A DNA stretch of 64,000 nt from Hyphomicrobiales bacterium (lineage in GTDB: Bacteria; Pseudomonadota; Alphaproteobacteria; Rhizobiales; Rhizobiaceae). A program made the translations under genes and the position numbers. Below the pieces are notes generated by a model. The model worked only from the letters and a program-made list of their open reading frames with translations, was not told the origin of the DNA and made no database searches. The DNA is taken from the NCBI GenBank assembly GCA_900465675.1, contig UBJR01000003.1, forward strand, positions 1 through 64,000, written 5' to 3'. The stretch's first letter is position 1. Every line of letters starts with the position of its first letter. This document shows positions 27,869-36,054 of this stretch, one piece after another.

Positions 27869-28334
27869 GGCGGTCGTACTGGTATTCGGTCGCCAGCGCC
27901 TGGTTCGAGTAGTGGAAATCGCCGGTGACCTCGCGGCCTAGCCACGAGGGCAGGGAGGGGCTGTCGGTTTCCGCCTTCAGTTCGACTTCCGCAATCACGA
28001 GGCCGCGATGGGGGCCGCCAAAGACATCGACTTCCCAGATGAAGCCTTCGTGGGGCACGCGGTAGCGGGTCTTCTCGATGACGATACCGATGGCGTTTTC
28101 CATCAGTTCCTCGGCATCGGGGACGGGGATATCATATTCGAATTCGTCGCGCGTCAGGGTGCTGCGGCCGATCTTCATTGTCAGCCGGGCGCTGCTGTCA
28201 TCGAGGATACGCACCCGGACGGAACGGTCGTCCATCGAGGCGACGTAAGCCTGCTTGAGAATTGCCTTCGATACGGCCTTGGCGCGCCATCCATCGGTGC
28301 GTACCAGAAACTTCCGCTCGATTTCCTTCGCCAT
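27846..28334 (-). CDS. CYTH domain protein, probable inorganic triphosphatase
   Basis: A 162-residue triphosphate tunnel metalloenzyme. The diagnostic ExExK motif occurs at the N-terminus (KEIERKFLV), with further charged strands (RVRILDD, LTMKIGR, EFEYDIPV, IEKTRYRV, WEVDVFGG, VIAEVELK) forming the tunnel. Single-domain bacterial members hydrolyse tripolyphosphate. Length is normal for the NE1496-type subfamily. Co-transcribed with and overlapping the CHAD gene, which supports a polyphosphate-related role for both. Confidence 0.9.
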   Translation of the reverse strand: MAKEIERKFLVRTDGWRAKAVSKAILKQAYVASMDDRSVRVRILDDSSARLTMKIGRSTLTRDEFEYDIPVPDAEELMENAIGIVIEKTRYRVPHEGFIWEVDVFGGPHRGLVIAEVELKAETDSPSLPSWLGREVTGDFHYSNQALATEYQYDRHALPHSA

Positions 28335-28485
28335 TGCCAGTGACCTTTCGTGACGAGGGGCTAAGCTAGCGCAAAAAAATAATGGTTCAAACCCATTTAT
28401 GCCAAAGATCGGTTTGGTCTCGACAAAGTGTACCCTTGGGCGTATCTCGGAGCCCGAATTTCAATCGTTTCAAAGGATCTTGGCC

Positions 28486-29124
28486 ATGGGCGAAAAGACA
28501 CAGAAGCTCCTTTCCATCCTCAAGCTTCAGCCGGTCGTTCCGGTGCTCATCATCGACGACGTGAAGTCCGGCGTTTCTCTGGCGCGTGCGCTGGTCGCCG
28601 GCGGTCTGAAGGCCATCGAGATCACCATGCGGACCCCGGTCGCGCTCGAAGCCGTGCGCGCCGTTGCCGACGAAGTGGAAGGCGCTGAAGTTGGTGCCGG
28701 GACGATCCTTAATGCCGCCCATTGGGAAGCTGCCGTTGCCGCAGGCTCGAAGTTCATCGTCAGCCCCGGCGCGACGCAGGAACTGCTCGATGCCGCGGCC
28801 CAGTCTCCCGTTCCGCTGCTGCCGGGCGCAGCAACGGTGAGTGAAGTGATGGCACTTCGCGAAGAGGGCTACCAGGTCCTCAAGTTCTTCCCCGCCGAAC
28901 AGGCAGGCGGCGCCGCCTATCTCAAGGCTCTGTCTTCGCCGCTCGCCGGCATGCTGTTTTGCCCGACCGGCGGCATCTCGCTGAAGAACGCCAATGATTA
29001 CCTGTCGCTGCCGAACGTTGTCTGCGTCGGCGGCTCCTGGGTTGCGCCGAAGGAGCTGGTTGCCGCGGGCGACTGGGCAGGCATCACCAAGCTTGCAGCC
29101 GAAGCTGCAGCGCTGCAGGCCTGA
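28486..29124 (+). CDS. eda: 2-dehydro-3-deoxy-phosphogluconate (KDPG) aldolase
   Basis: A 212-residue class I aldolase, the last step of the Entner-Doudoroff pathway, splitting KDPG into pyruvate and glyceraldehyde 3-phosphate. Active-site residues fall at the E. coli Eda positions: Glu45 in EITMRTP and Schiff-base Lys133 in LKFFPAEQ. The start at 28486 with AAGGA upstream restores this numbering; an upstream start at 28399 would add 29 unrelated residues. Followed by a terminator; not linked to edd here, as is usual in rhizobia. Confidence 0.94.
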   Translation: MGEKTQKLLSILKLQPVVPVLIIDDVKSGVSLARALVAGGLKAIEITMRTPVALEAVRAVADEVEGAEVGAGTILNAAHWEAAVAAGSKFIVSPGATQELLDAAAQSPVPLLPGAATVSEVMALREEGYQVLKFFPAEQAGGAAYLKALSSPLAGMLFCPTGGISLKNANDYLSLPNVVCVGGSWVAPKELVAAGDWAGITKLAAEAAALQA

Positions 29125-29144
29125 CATTTAAGTGATCGCTATTG

Positions 29145-29174
29145 ATGCAGGCGCCTTGCGCCTGCATTTGTATT
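29145..29174 (+). terminator. Rho-independent terminator after eda
   Basis: Perfect 10-base stem ATGCAGGCGC/GCGCCTGCAT with a 3-base loop followed by TTGTATTT, 20 bases past the stop. Confidence 0.8.
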
Positions 29175-29228
29175 TACAGTTGCACTTCCTATCTTCATCC
29201 CAGCCTTAAAACAGGGAGACGACGGGGA

Positions 29229-29951
29229 ATGTTCGACGCAAAGAAGCTTCTTGATCAGTTTTTGGGATCGCAGATCCCGGGTGTTGGCGGCAGTGTTCGC
29301 GATCGCGCGGGCGGTGCGGTGCAGCTTGCCAAGGACAATCCATGGAAGGCCGGAGCGCTGGCGACAGCCCTTCTCGGCACCAAGACCGGCCGCAGCATTG
29401 CCGGCAATGCGCTGACGATCGGCGGGCTGGCCGCTATCGCCGGCCTCGGCTATCAGGCCTACAAGAATTATCAGGCCGGGCAGACGCCTGCCGCTCCTGC
29501 GGCGCCCTCACAGCAACCATCGACGCCGCTTGTTCTTGCTCCGCCTGTCGATTCCGGTTTTGGCCCGCAGTCGCCTGCTGCCAGCAATGAGTTCGTGCTG
29601 GTGCTGATCCGTGCCATGATCGCCGCTGCCAAGGCCGACGGGCATATCGATGATGCCGAACGTGCACTGATCATGGGCAAGATGAAGGCCGCTGATGTCA
29701 GCGGCGAAGCTGCCGCTTTCATTGAGAAGGAATTGGCCTCGCCAACCGATCTCGACGCGCTTGTTGGCGCTGCCCGGACTGAGGAGCAGAAGGTGGAACT
29801 TTATACCGCCTCGCGCCTGACGATCGAGCCGGATTCCCGTGCCGAGCGCGGCTATCTCGATCTGCTGGCGGGCCGTCTCGGTCTTGCCGATGCGCTGGTC
29901 GATCATATCGAGGCAACTGTGTCTTCCGCGAAGGTGACGCTGTCACAGTGA
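29229..29951 (+). CDS. DUF533 (YebE-like) TerB-fold membrane-associated protein
   Basis: A 240-residue protein. The N-terminal half has a hydrophobic segment rich in Gly/Ala (NALTIGGLAAIAGLGYQAYKN), then a Pro/Ala linker (about 90-120) and a C-terminal helical TerB-like domain with the acidic motif AAKADGHIDDAERALI. The start at 29229 (MFDAKKLLDQFLG) is the family's usual beginning; the longer frame adds a Cys-rich non-homologous stretch. Function unknown; the family is tied loosely to tellurite-resistance TerB by fold. Confidence 0.85.
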   Translation: MFDAKKLLDQFLGSQIPGVGGSVRDRAGGAVQLAKDNPWKAGALATALLGTKTGRSIAGNALTIGGLAAIAGLGYQAYKNYQAGQTPAAPAAPSQQPSTPLVLAPPVDSGFGPQSPAASNEFVLVLIRAMIAAAKADGHIDDAERALIMGKMKAADVSGEAAAFIEKELASPTDLDALVGAARTEEQKVELYTASRLTIEPDSRAERGYLDLLAGRLGLADALVDHIEATVSSAKVTLSQ

Positions 29952-30014
29952 CAAAGGGGCCGGTTGCCTTTCCGGGGCGGCTGGCCTATCCACTCTTCCA
30001 CCAGAGGAGTGACC

Positions 30015-30704
30015 ATGCGCGATCTTTCCACCTACAAGGTTTCCGCCCCCGGCTATGTGACGCTGAAGGGCCGCTATGTGACGGTTGAGCCGTTCGTCCG
30101 CGAACAGCATCTGCAGGCCTTGTGGGATGGGCTTGGCGGCATGGGCATCAATCCGCTGCTTCTCTATTTCGCACAGGACGATTTCGGCGGTATCGAGGAT
30201 TTCGGTACGTGGCTCGACAACGCCAAGAAAGGCGGCTGGCTGACGCATATCTTCCGTGACAATGCGACGGGCGAAATCGTCGGGATGGCGAACTATATGC
30301 GCGCCGATCCCGCGAATGGCGTTGTCGAAATCGGCGGTGTTGCTCATGGCGCCGCGATGAAGCGTTCACCGCTGTCCACCGAAGCGCATTACCTGATGGC
30401 CAAGCATGTGTTCGAGGACCTCGGCTACCGCCGCTACGAATGGAAGTGCGACAACAACAACGAGCCGAGCAAGACAACCGCGGCCCGCTATGGCTTCACC
30501 TTCGAAGGCGTCTTCCGCCAGCACATGATCTCGAAGCGCCGCAACCGCGATACCGCCTGGTTTTCGATGATCGACAGCGAGTGGCCGCTGCTCGACGATG
30601 CCTTCAAGGCATGGCTGTCGCCTGATAATTTCGATGGAAACGGAGACCAGAAGCGCAAGCTGCAGGACATTCGCGCCGATCTGGAAAAGGAACGGCTGGC
30701 ATGA
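30015..30704 (+). CDS. GNAT acetyltransferase, RimJ/RimL type
   Basis: A 229-residue acetyltransferase. RimL-type pattern: GRYVTVEPFVREQHLQALW at the start, then ATGEIVGMANYMR, the region VVEIGGVAHG (strand 4), and EWKCDNNNEPSKTTAARYGF, where rimL-like enzymes keep N-x-x-S-x-x-(L/T)-A. AGAGGAG precedes the ATG at 30015. Its stop overlaps the ATG of a small membrane protein gene (ATGA), so both are one unit. Substrate unknown: ribosomal protein, amino acid or antibiotic. Confidence 0.86.
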   Translation: MRDLSTYKVSAPGYVTLKGRYVTVEPFVREQHLQALWDGLGGMGINPLLLYFAQDDFGGIEDFGTWLDNAKKGGWLTHIFRDNATGEIVGMANYMRADPANGVVEIGGVAHGAAMKRSPLSTEAHYLMAKHVFEDLGYRRYEWKCDNNNEPSKTTAARYGFTFEGVFRQHMISKRRNRDTAWFSMIDSEWPLLDDAFKAWLSPDNFDGNGDQKRKLQDIRADLEKERLA

Positions 30705-30907
30705 GCCCCGAAAGCCGTTCGCAGGCCGTTGCCGCAGCCGTCATTCTCCTGGTTGCAGGGCTGGTCATCTATTTCCTGCCAACCCTGGTTTTGTGGATCG
30801 GCCAGTATTCGCCGCCGCTCGCCTTCGCGGTCGGTGCGATCCTGCTGCTTGGTTTCTTCGCGATCTTCTGGTTGCGCGCCCGCTATCAGCGAAACAAGAG
30901 CCGCTGA
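30701..30907 (+). CDS. Small two-helix membrane protein
   Basis: A 68-residue protein with two hydrophobic segments (AAAVILLVAGLVIYFLPTLV and PLAFAVGAILLLGFFAIFWL) and a basic tail RARYQRNKSR, so probably both ends are cytoplasmic. It overlaps the GNAT stop by four bases (ATGA), indicating translational coupling. No family recognised. Confidence 0.65.
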   Translation: MSPESRSQAVAAAVILLVAGLVIYFLPTLVLWIGQYSPPLAFAVGAILLLGFFAIFWLRARYQRNKSR

Positions 30908-30910
30908 GCG

Positions 30911-31984
30911 TCAGCCCTGCAGGGAGGCGCCGAGAAGCAGGGCGCCGAAGCAGATGACGAGTATGGCGCCGAGAATCTCGATCGCATTGCCGATCCAGAC
31001 AGATGTCACCGAGCCCCGGCCGGCGATGCGAACGGCAGCACCCTTGGCTGTCACGGCAAGCGTTGCGAGGATCGCGACGGTGATCGCCGTGCCGAAGGAC
31101 ATGGCGAGCACGGAAAGCATGCCGCCGAGATAAAGCCCGTTCAGCAGCGAAAAAGTCATGACCAGCAACGCGCCGGAGCAGGGACGCAGTCCGACGGCGA
31201 TGATCGCCGACCAGGCTTCGCGGATGCTGAACGTATCGGAGCCAAGCAATGACGGATCCGGTATATGCGACTGGCCACAGGTTTCGCAGGCCATGCCCGA
31301 TATGAAATTATGGCCGGCGCTGCGAGCCTGGGTCTCGCCGAATGCGTAGGCGTTCTTTTCCGTCTCGTTATCTTTCCAGTCGAGCATCATGCTGACCGGC
31401 CCTTCCGGCGTCGCCACGACTTCGCGTTTCGGCATGCCTGAGATCATCGAGCGTAGCTTGCGGAAGAGAAGCCAGCCGCCGAAGGCAATCACCATGACGA
31501 AGCTGGCGATCTCCATGGCATGCGTTGCCTGAGTCAGCGTGATCCCGCTGCCGCGCAACACCAGCCACGCTCCGCCGACGAGCGCGACGGCGACGATGCC
31601 CTGGATGAAGGCCGAGATGAAGGAGATGACGACGCCGCGGCGAAGCTCGACTTCGTTGGCAATCATATAGGACGAGATGACCGCTTTGCCGTGACCGGGG
31701 CCGGCCGCGTGAAAGACGCCATAGGCAAAGGACAAGCCGATCAGTGACGTCAACTGCCAGGGATCCTGGCGCATCGCCTTCAGGGCGCCGGTCAGCGCCC
31801 GGTAGAAGGCCTGCTGTTCGTAATTCACATAGGCAAGAAGAGGTGCAAGCGGGCCGCCGATAGGCTGGAAGCTCGGCTCTGCGGTTCCAATCCCGAGTGG
31901 AGACTGCGCGTGCGCGGCGCTGACGGCCACGGCCATCATCAGGGCCGCCGCGGGCATGAGGAACGGGATGGATCGTTTCAGCAT
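30911..31984 (-). CDS. NicO-family nickel/cobalt transporter (RcnA-like)
   Basis: A 357-residue inner-membrane protein with a signal-like N-terminus (LMMAVAVSAAHA) and about six TM segments. Family motifs: GVFHAAGPGHGKAVISSY (the HxxxGPGHGK signature) and AVGLRPCSGALLVMTF. The central loop has a Cys-x-x-Cys (CETCGQSHIP). NicO proteins export or import Ni2+/Co2+. The upstream DUF1007 gene overlaps it by 7 bases, a pairing often seen and taken to mean a shared metal role. Confidence 0.88.
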   Translation of the reverse strand: MLKRSIPFLMPAAALMMAVAVSAAHAQSPLGIGTAEPSFQPIGGPLAPLLAYVNYEQQAFYRALTGALKAMRQDPWQLTSLIGLSFAYGVFHAAGPGHGKAVISSYMIANEVELRRGVVISFISAFIQGIVAVALVGGAWLVLRGSGITLTQATHAMEIASFVMVIAFGGWLLFRKLRSMISGMPKREVVATPEGPVSMMLDWKDNETEKNAYAFGETQARSAGHNFISGMACETCGQSHIPDPSLLGSDTFSIREAWSAIIAVGLRPCSGALLVMTFSLLNGLYLGGMLSVLAMSFGTAITVAILATLAVTAKGAAVRIAGRGSVTSVWIGNAIEILGAILVICFGALLLGASLQG

Positions 31985-32619
31985 GAGATCTCAAGCCTGG
32001 TGGCAAAGAGTTTCGACATGTTGGTGCCGGTCGGGTCGTTAAAGAAGGCGTCGGTCAGGGATTGCTTGTTTTCTGAAATGACCTGGTCGGGGTCGGGGCG
32101 CAGAACGTCATGCTTGCAGCCCTTGAAGCCATCGCCGACCAGCACGAGTTCGTTGTCGGACGGAAAGTCGATCGAAGTGTAGAGCGTTGGATCGTAGACG
32201 CCGAAGGTCAACTTGCTTTTCAGCGGCATCGGCTGCGAAGGCTTGACTGCAAAGAACATCAGCAGCTGGCCCTCCTTGTAATCGACATGGATGATGTCGG
32301 GCTTCTCGACCGTGACGTTTTTCCCATCGACGGTCATGTTCATGTAGTAGTCGTAGTCGGCCAGCGAATCCCGCACTGTCTTGCCGACTTCGGCAAGTTC
32401 GTTCGGCTCAAGCTTCAGGTCGGTGTTCTTGTCGAAATCCATGACGACGGACGATGAGAAGACCTCGTCGAAGCGCCAGATGTTTCTCAGCTCCTGGATC
32501 GTGCCATCCGGTGCTGCGACCACCTCGAGCCGGGCTTCCACGAAGATGTGCGGATGCGCCATGGCTGCGACGGGCGCGAGTGCCAGCAGGCCGGCGATCG
32601 GAAGCGTGGATTTTTTCAT
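31978..32619 (-). CDS. DUF1007 periplasmic protein
   Basis: A 213-residue exported protein with signal peptide (TLPIAGLLALAPVAAMA) and a mature N-terminus beginning HPHIFVEARLEV, whose His-x-His could bind metal. The rest looks like a beta-rich domain typical of DUF1007. The start at 32619 (MKKSTLPIAG) is the signal-peptide start; the frame extends to a TTG at 32670 without support. Translationally coupled to the NicO transporter gene, so a metal-delivery role is inferred. Confidence 0.85.
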   Translation of the reverse strand: MKKSTLPIAGLLALAPVAAMAHPHIFVEARLEVVAAPDGTIQELRNIWRFDEVFSSSVVMDFDKNTDLKLEPNELAEVGKTVRDSLADYDYYMNMTVDGKNVTVEKPDIIHVDYKEGQLLMFFAVKPSQPMPLKSKLTFGVYDPTLYTSIDFPSDNELVLVGDGFKGCKHDVLRPDPDQVISENKQSLTDAFFNDPTGTNMSKLFATRLEISC

Positions 32620-32721
32620 GCGTCGGCTTATCGCTCTGCCCAAATCGGTTGGAGTTTTCTTGCCTGACAATGGGACGGAATTGGGACCGGTCTCAAGGTG
32701 GCAAAGTGAATCAGCCGTGGC

Positions 32722-33615
32722 TCAGCTATGCTTCTTGAACCAGCCGTGCAGGTAATCGACGAAGATGCGGACCTTGGCCGGGAGATAGCGCCGGTGCGGA
32801 TAGACGGCGTAAATGCCGCGATCGGTGGGGATATAGTCGTTGAACAGCGTCACCAGACGGCCGTCCTCGATCGGCTTGCGGGCGATGAAATCAGGGATCA
32901 GCGCGATGCCGAGGCCTGACAGCGCTGCGCGTAATGTCGCATGCGGGCTGTTCACCTCCATTGGCCCGGAGACGGCGACGGTAAACGTCGTGCTGTCCGG
33001 ATTGTAGAAGTGGATGCTCGCCTGTGTGCGCGAGTTCCGGTCGACGATGAACGGTACATTGGCGAGATCGGACGGATGCTCGATATCAGGATAGCGCTCC
33101 AGAAATTCCGGCGTCGCGCAGATATGGACGCGAAAATCGGAGATCTTGCGGGCGATCATCCCGGAGTCTTCGAGTTTGGTGACGCGGATCGCCAGATCGA
33201 AGCCTTCCTCGATCAGATCGACGAAGCGGTCATCGGCGGCGATCTCTAGCTGCAGATCCGGGTTCTCCTTGGCGAAATCAATCAGGCACTGGCCGACATC
33301 GGCATCGACGAAAGTGCGCGGGACCGAGATCTTCAGGCGCCCCTTCAGCTGCGCGTTATTCTCGCGGACGAGATCGGCGAGATTGTCGATCTCCTTCAGG
33401 ATGTCTGATGCCGTCCGGTAATAGGTATGACCGGCCTCGGTCATCGAGAACTGGCGGGTGGTGCGGTTCAGCAGCAGAGCGCCGAGCTCGTCTTCCAGTT
33501 CCCGGACATATTTGGACAGCAGCGCCTTGGAGCGGCCGGTCCGGCGCGCGGCGGCGGAAAAGCCCTCGGCTTCGACGACATCGATGAAGGCACGTATGCG
33601 GGTGAGCGTGTCCAT
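32722..33615 (-). CDS. LysR-family transcriptional regulator
   Basis: A 297-residue LysR protein. N-terminal winged HTH (FIDVVEAEGFSAAARRTGRSKALLSKYVR) with the typical linker helix, then a substrate-binding-like effector domain (KGRLKISVPRTF... PFIVDRNSRTQ). It belongs to the CrgA/AaeR-like branch by its HTH wording. No divergent partner gene: the toxin-antitoxin genes upstream are on the same strand and the metal genes downstream too, so its target is not evident from context. Confidence 0.88.
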   Translation of the reverse strand: MDTLTRIRAFIDVVEAEGFSAAARRTGRSKALLSKYVRELEDELGALLLNRTTRQFSMTEAGHTYYRTASDILKEIDNLADLVRENNAQLKGRLKISVPRTFVDADVGQCLIDFAKENPDLQLEIAADDRFVDLIEEGFDLAIRVTKLEDSGMIARKISDFRVHICATPEFLERYPDIEHPSDLANVPFIVDRNSRTQASIHFYNPDSTTFTVAVSGPMEVNSPHATLRAALSGLGIALIPDFIARKPIEDGRLVTLFNDYIPTDRGIYAVYPHRRYLPAKVRIFVDYLHGWFKKHS

Positions 33616-33641
33616 ATGTCTTTTATCCAGGTTCTAGGAGG

Positions 33642-33977
33642 TCAATCTACGAGACCGAGAAGGAATGCAAGCGCGGCATCGAGCTGGCGCAGCTCGGTTT
33701 CGGTCATGTGTCCGATGATCTTTCCGACTTTCTCTCGCGGCACGCCGATAACCTTGTCGGTCATAATCTGAGAACGAATTCGCAAACCCGTTCCTTCGGC
33801 CACATCCAGAATCGGCCGGAAATCAGATTCCACGATTGTTGAACTGATCGGACAGACGACGACAGAGGCATGTTCCTGGGAAATGGCGTTGGTTTGCACA
33901 ACGACAGCGGGCCTAGGCTTTCCATAATCGCCGGATATCGCGATCGTGACGATGTCGCCACGTTTCATTCCGGCCAT
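33642..33977 (-). CDS. MazF/PemK-family endoribonuclease toxin
   Basis: A 111-residue toxin with the MazF fold motifs: KRGDIVTIAISGDYGKPRPAVV at the start (RGDIV.. and KPRPAVVVQ) and VVVCPISSTI, then a C-terminal helix. MazF-type toxins cleave mRNA at short sequence motifs. Its start overlaps the 3' end of the antitoxin gene by 13 bases. Antitoxin first, toxin second is the normal order. Confidence 0.9.
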   Translation of the reverse strand: MAGMKRGDIVTIAISGDYGKPRPAVVVQTNAISQEHASVVVCPISSTIVESDFRPILDVAEGTGLRIRSQIMTDKVIGVPREKVGKIIGHMTETELRQLDAALAFLLGLVD

Positions 33978-34180
33978 GTCCAGCCACGGAGGTCGGCAGC
34001 TGCCTCAATCCACTCCAGAACTTCCCGCTCATCATCCTTGTTAAGAGCGGCGACCTGCTTTGCAATGCGCCTTCTCACTTCGGGAGAGCGGGCATCGAGC
34101 GCAACGATGCGCACTTCGCGAAGGTGGTTGGCCTTCCGCCGCTCTCTCATCGCCTTCATGCGTTCTGCGGCGGCCGACAT
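33965..34180 (-). CDS. MazE-like antitoxin (DUF3018 type)
   Basis: A 71-residue protein starting at the ATG at 34180 with GGAGGAAG upstream. It is rich in Arg/Lys/Glu at the N-terminus (AAERMKAMRERRKANHLREV), where DNA binding is likely, and acidic/Trp-rich at the C-terminus (EVLEWIEAAADLRGW), which in such antitoxins blocks the toxin. The family match is to the short antitoxins found before MazF in rhizobia. Gene overlap with the toxin supports coupled synthesis. Confidence 0.82.
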   Translation of the reverse strand: MSAAAERMKAMRERRKANHLREVRIVALDARSPEVRRRIAKQVAALNKDDEREVLEWIEAAADLRGWTWPE

Positions 34181-34732
34181 TGGCACTTCCTCCGATTTTT
34201 CCAAGGATAAGTGTAACGCGTGACGTCTCGGCACGCAATTCGGCGCATTTTTCGCGGCTTTGATTTTTTGCGGCAGGGGTCAAAAAAATTCTTGATTATG
34301 ACGACGAATATTCTTATCTCGTCCTCAGCCCAAAGTCGCACGTGCCCATGGGTGTCCGCCGAACCCTCGAATTGGTGAGGAAATCGGTAAGGTACCTGGA
34401 ATTAACCCCTCCAGTCGCTATTCCGGCCAACCGGAAAATGCGAGGACGCCTGAAGCAACGACGGTGCGGGCCTTTTTGTTCTCTCCCTGCTTTCCATCAG
34501 CGGGGGTTACTGAAGAGGCACACCTTCATTGCCGGAAGTGCGGTAGGGAACCCCCTCCAATCCATGGCAGACAAAGCCGAATCCATGTCGCGTATGCGGC
34601 GTCGATTCATCCTTTGCGCATCGAGCGCTTGCTATGGTTCCGGGGTCTCCACCGGCTGGTTCCAATGCGAGTTCCCGTATGCCCTTTGTCCTCCGGTTTT
34701 TACCGGAGCTCTGGAATTGAAAAGGGATTGAC
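34181..34732. other. Intergenic region, 552 bases
   Basis: Lies between the antitoxin start (minus) and the ornithine decarboxylase start (plus). It holds both promoters and a long, hairpin-rich leader upstream of the decarboxylase (see the next entry). Frames within it, such as a 129-codon one, have no ribosome site or domain and are not called. Confidence 0.6.
34400..34732 (+). ncRNA. Candidate speF-type leader RNA upstream of ornithine decarboxylase
   Basis: Several strong local stems occur: TTCCGG/CCGGAA (34421-34436), an outer GGGGGTT/AACCCCC stem (34502-34508 with 34549-34555) enclosing TGAAG/CTTCA, ATGCG/CGCAT (34594-34621), and CTCCGGT/ACCGGAG (34691-34708). CCCTTT at 34682-34687 can pair with AAAGGG of the ribosome site (34721-34726), enclosing the last hairpin. 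A conserved speF leader is known upstream of alphaproteobacterial ornithine decarboxylases; I infer this is that element. The 5' boundary is a guess. Confidence 0.55.
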
Positions 34733-35866
34733 ATGACCACTCAGCGCATCCGCGACTTTCTCGCAACCCGACGTCCCGACGGTCCCTGCCTCGTGGTCGA
34801 CCTCGACGTCGTGCGTGACAACTTCTCCGCTTTCCGTCACGCCATGCCGGACAGCGCCATCTACTACGCCGTCAAGGCAAACCCGGCTCCTGAAGTCCTG
34901 AAGCTGCTCGCCGACATGGGCTCCAACTTCGATTGCGCGTCCGTCGCCGAAATCGAAATGGCGCTGAATGCCGGTGCGACCGCTGCCCGTATTTCCTACG
35001 GCAACACGATCAAGAAGGAACGCGACGTTGCCCGCGCGCATGCGCTCGGCGTCAGCCTCTTCGCCGTCGATAGCCATGAGGAAGTCGAGAAGATCTCGCG
35101 TGCCGCTCCCGGCGCCCGTGTTTTCTGCCGCGTTCTGACAGATGGCGAAGGCGCCGAATGGCCGCTGTCGCGCAAGTTCGGCTGCGTGCCGCAGATGGCC
35201 GTCGACGTTCTCGTCTACGCTCACCAGCTCGGCCTCGAGTCCTACGGTGTGTCGTTCCACGTCGGTTCGCAGATGACCAAGGTCGATGCCTGGGATTCGG
35301 CGCTCGCCGATGCCAAGCGCGTCTTCGTTCAGCTGGCCAAGCAGGGCATCCACCTGCAGATGGTCAACATGGGCGGCGGCTTCCCGACCAAGTACCTGCG
35401 TGACGTTCCGACGGCGGAAGCCTATGGCCGTGCGATCTACCAGAGCCTTCGTGACCACTTCGGCAACAACCTGCCGAAGACGATCATCGAGCCGGGCCGC
35501 GGCATGGTCGGCAATGCGGGTGTCATCAAGACCGAAGTCGTGCTGATCTCGAAGAAGTCGGACAACGATGCTGCCCGCTGGGTGTTCCTCGACATCGGCA
35601 AGTTCGGCGGTCTGGCCGAAACCATGGACGAAGCCATTCGTTACCCGATCCGCACCGAGCGCGACGGCGACGAAATGGAGCCATGCGTCATCGCCGGCCC
35701 GACCTGCGATTCCGCAGATGTGCTGTACGAGAAGAACCTGTATCCGCTGCCGCTCACTCTTTCGATCGGCGACGAGATCCTGATCGAAGGCACCGGCGCA
35801 TACACGACGACCTATTCGGCTGTCGCGTTCAACGGCTTCGAGCCGCTGAAGGCCTACATTATCTGA
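34733..35866 (+). CDS. Ornithine decarboxylase (fold type III, PLP)
   Basis: A 377-residue alanine racemase-fold decarboxylase making putrescine from ornithine (some family members also accept lysine). PLP Lys48 in YYAVKANPAP, HVGSQ, the phosphate-binding GGGFPTKY, EPGRGMV, and the catalytic Cys325 in GPTCDSADV are all present. Length matches the short eukaryote-like bacterial enzymes. AAAGGGA 6 bases before ATG is the ribosome site; the long leader suggests feedback control by polyamines. A GNAT gene follows. Confidence 0.94.
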   Translation: MTTQRIRDFLATRRPDGPCLVVDLDVVRDNFSAFRHAMPDSAIYYAVKANPAPEVLKLLADMGSNFDCASVAEIEMALNAGATAARISYGNTIKKERDVARAHALGVSLFAVDSHEEVEKISRAAPGARVFCRVLTDGEGAEWPLSRKFGCVPQMAVDVLVYAHQLGLESYGVSFHVGSQMTKVDAWDSALADAKRVFVQLAKQGIHLQMVNMGGGFPTKYLRDVPTAEAYGRAIYQSLRDHFGNNLPKTIIEPGRGMVGNAGVIKTEVVLISKKSDNDAARWVFLDIGKFGGLAETMDEAIRYPIRTERDGDEMEPCVIAGPTCDSADVLYEKNLYPLPLTLSIGDEILIEGTGAYTTTYSAVAFNGFEPLKAYII

Positions 35867-35945
35867 TCTAGCTCGCCCCGTGGCCAGCCGGGGCGGCAAA
35901 CTCACAATTCCTTTTCATCGCCGCTAACTACGGTATTGGAGCCGC

Positions 35946-35965
35946 GCGCGGGCCGAGGCCCGCGC
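35946..35965. repeat. GC-rich hairpin downstream of ornithine decarboxylase
   Basis: GCGCGGGCC/GGCCCGCGC with a 2-base loop, a 9-base perfect stem. Lacks a T-run; could be a weak terminator or transcript-stabilising structure. Confidence 0.55.
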
Positions 35966-36007
35966 AAAGCTTGGCTCCAAAAACCTTTAGTGGCGCATGT
36001 TCGTACA

Positions 36008-36028
36008 ATTCAGGCTTCGCCTGAATTC
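36008..36028. repeat. Hairpin just upstream of the GNAT gene
   Basis: AATTCAGGC/GCCTGAATT, 9-base perfect stem around TTC, 26 bases before the GNAT start. A second hairpin in the same gap; possibly a regulator site or an mRNA feature. Confidence 0.5.
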
Positions 36029-36054
36029 GACATGCACAGGTACGGGAGGCCACG

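Noticed and set aside
34342..34731. 129-codon frame in the ornithine decarboxylase leader
   Set aside because: No ribosome site, no domain, and the region folds into many perfect stems, so a leader RNA is the better explanation.
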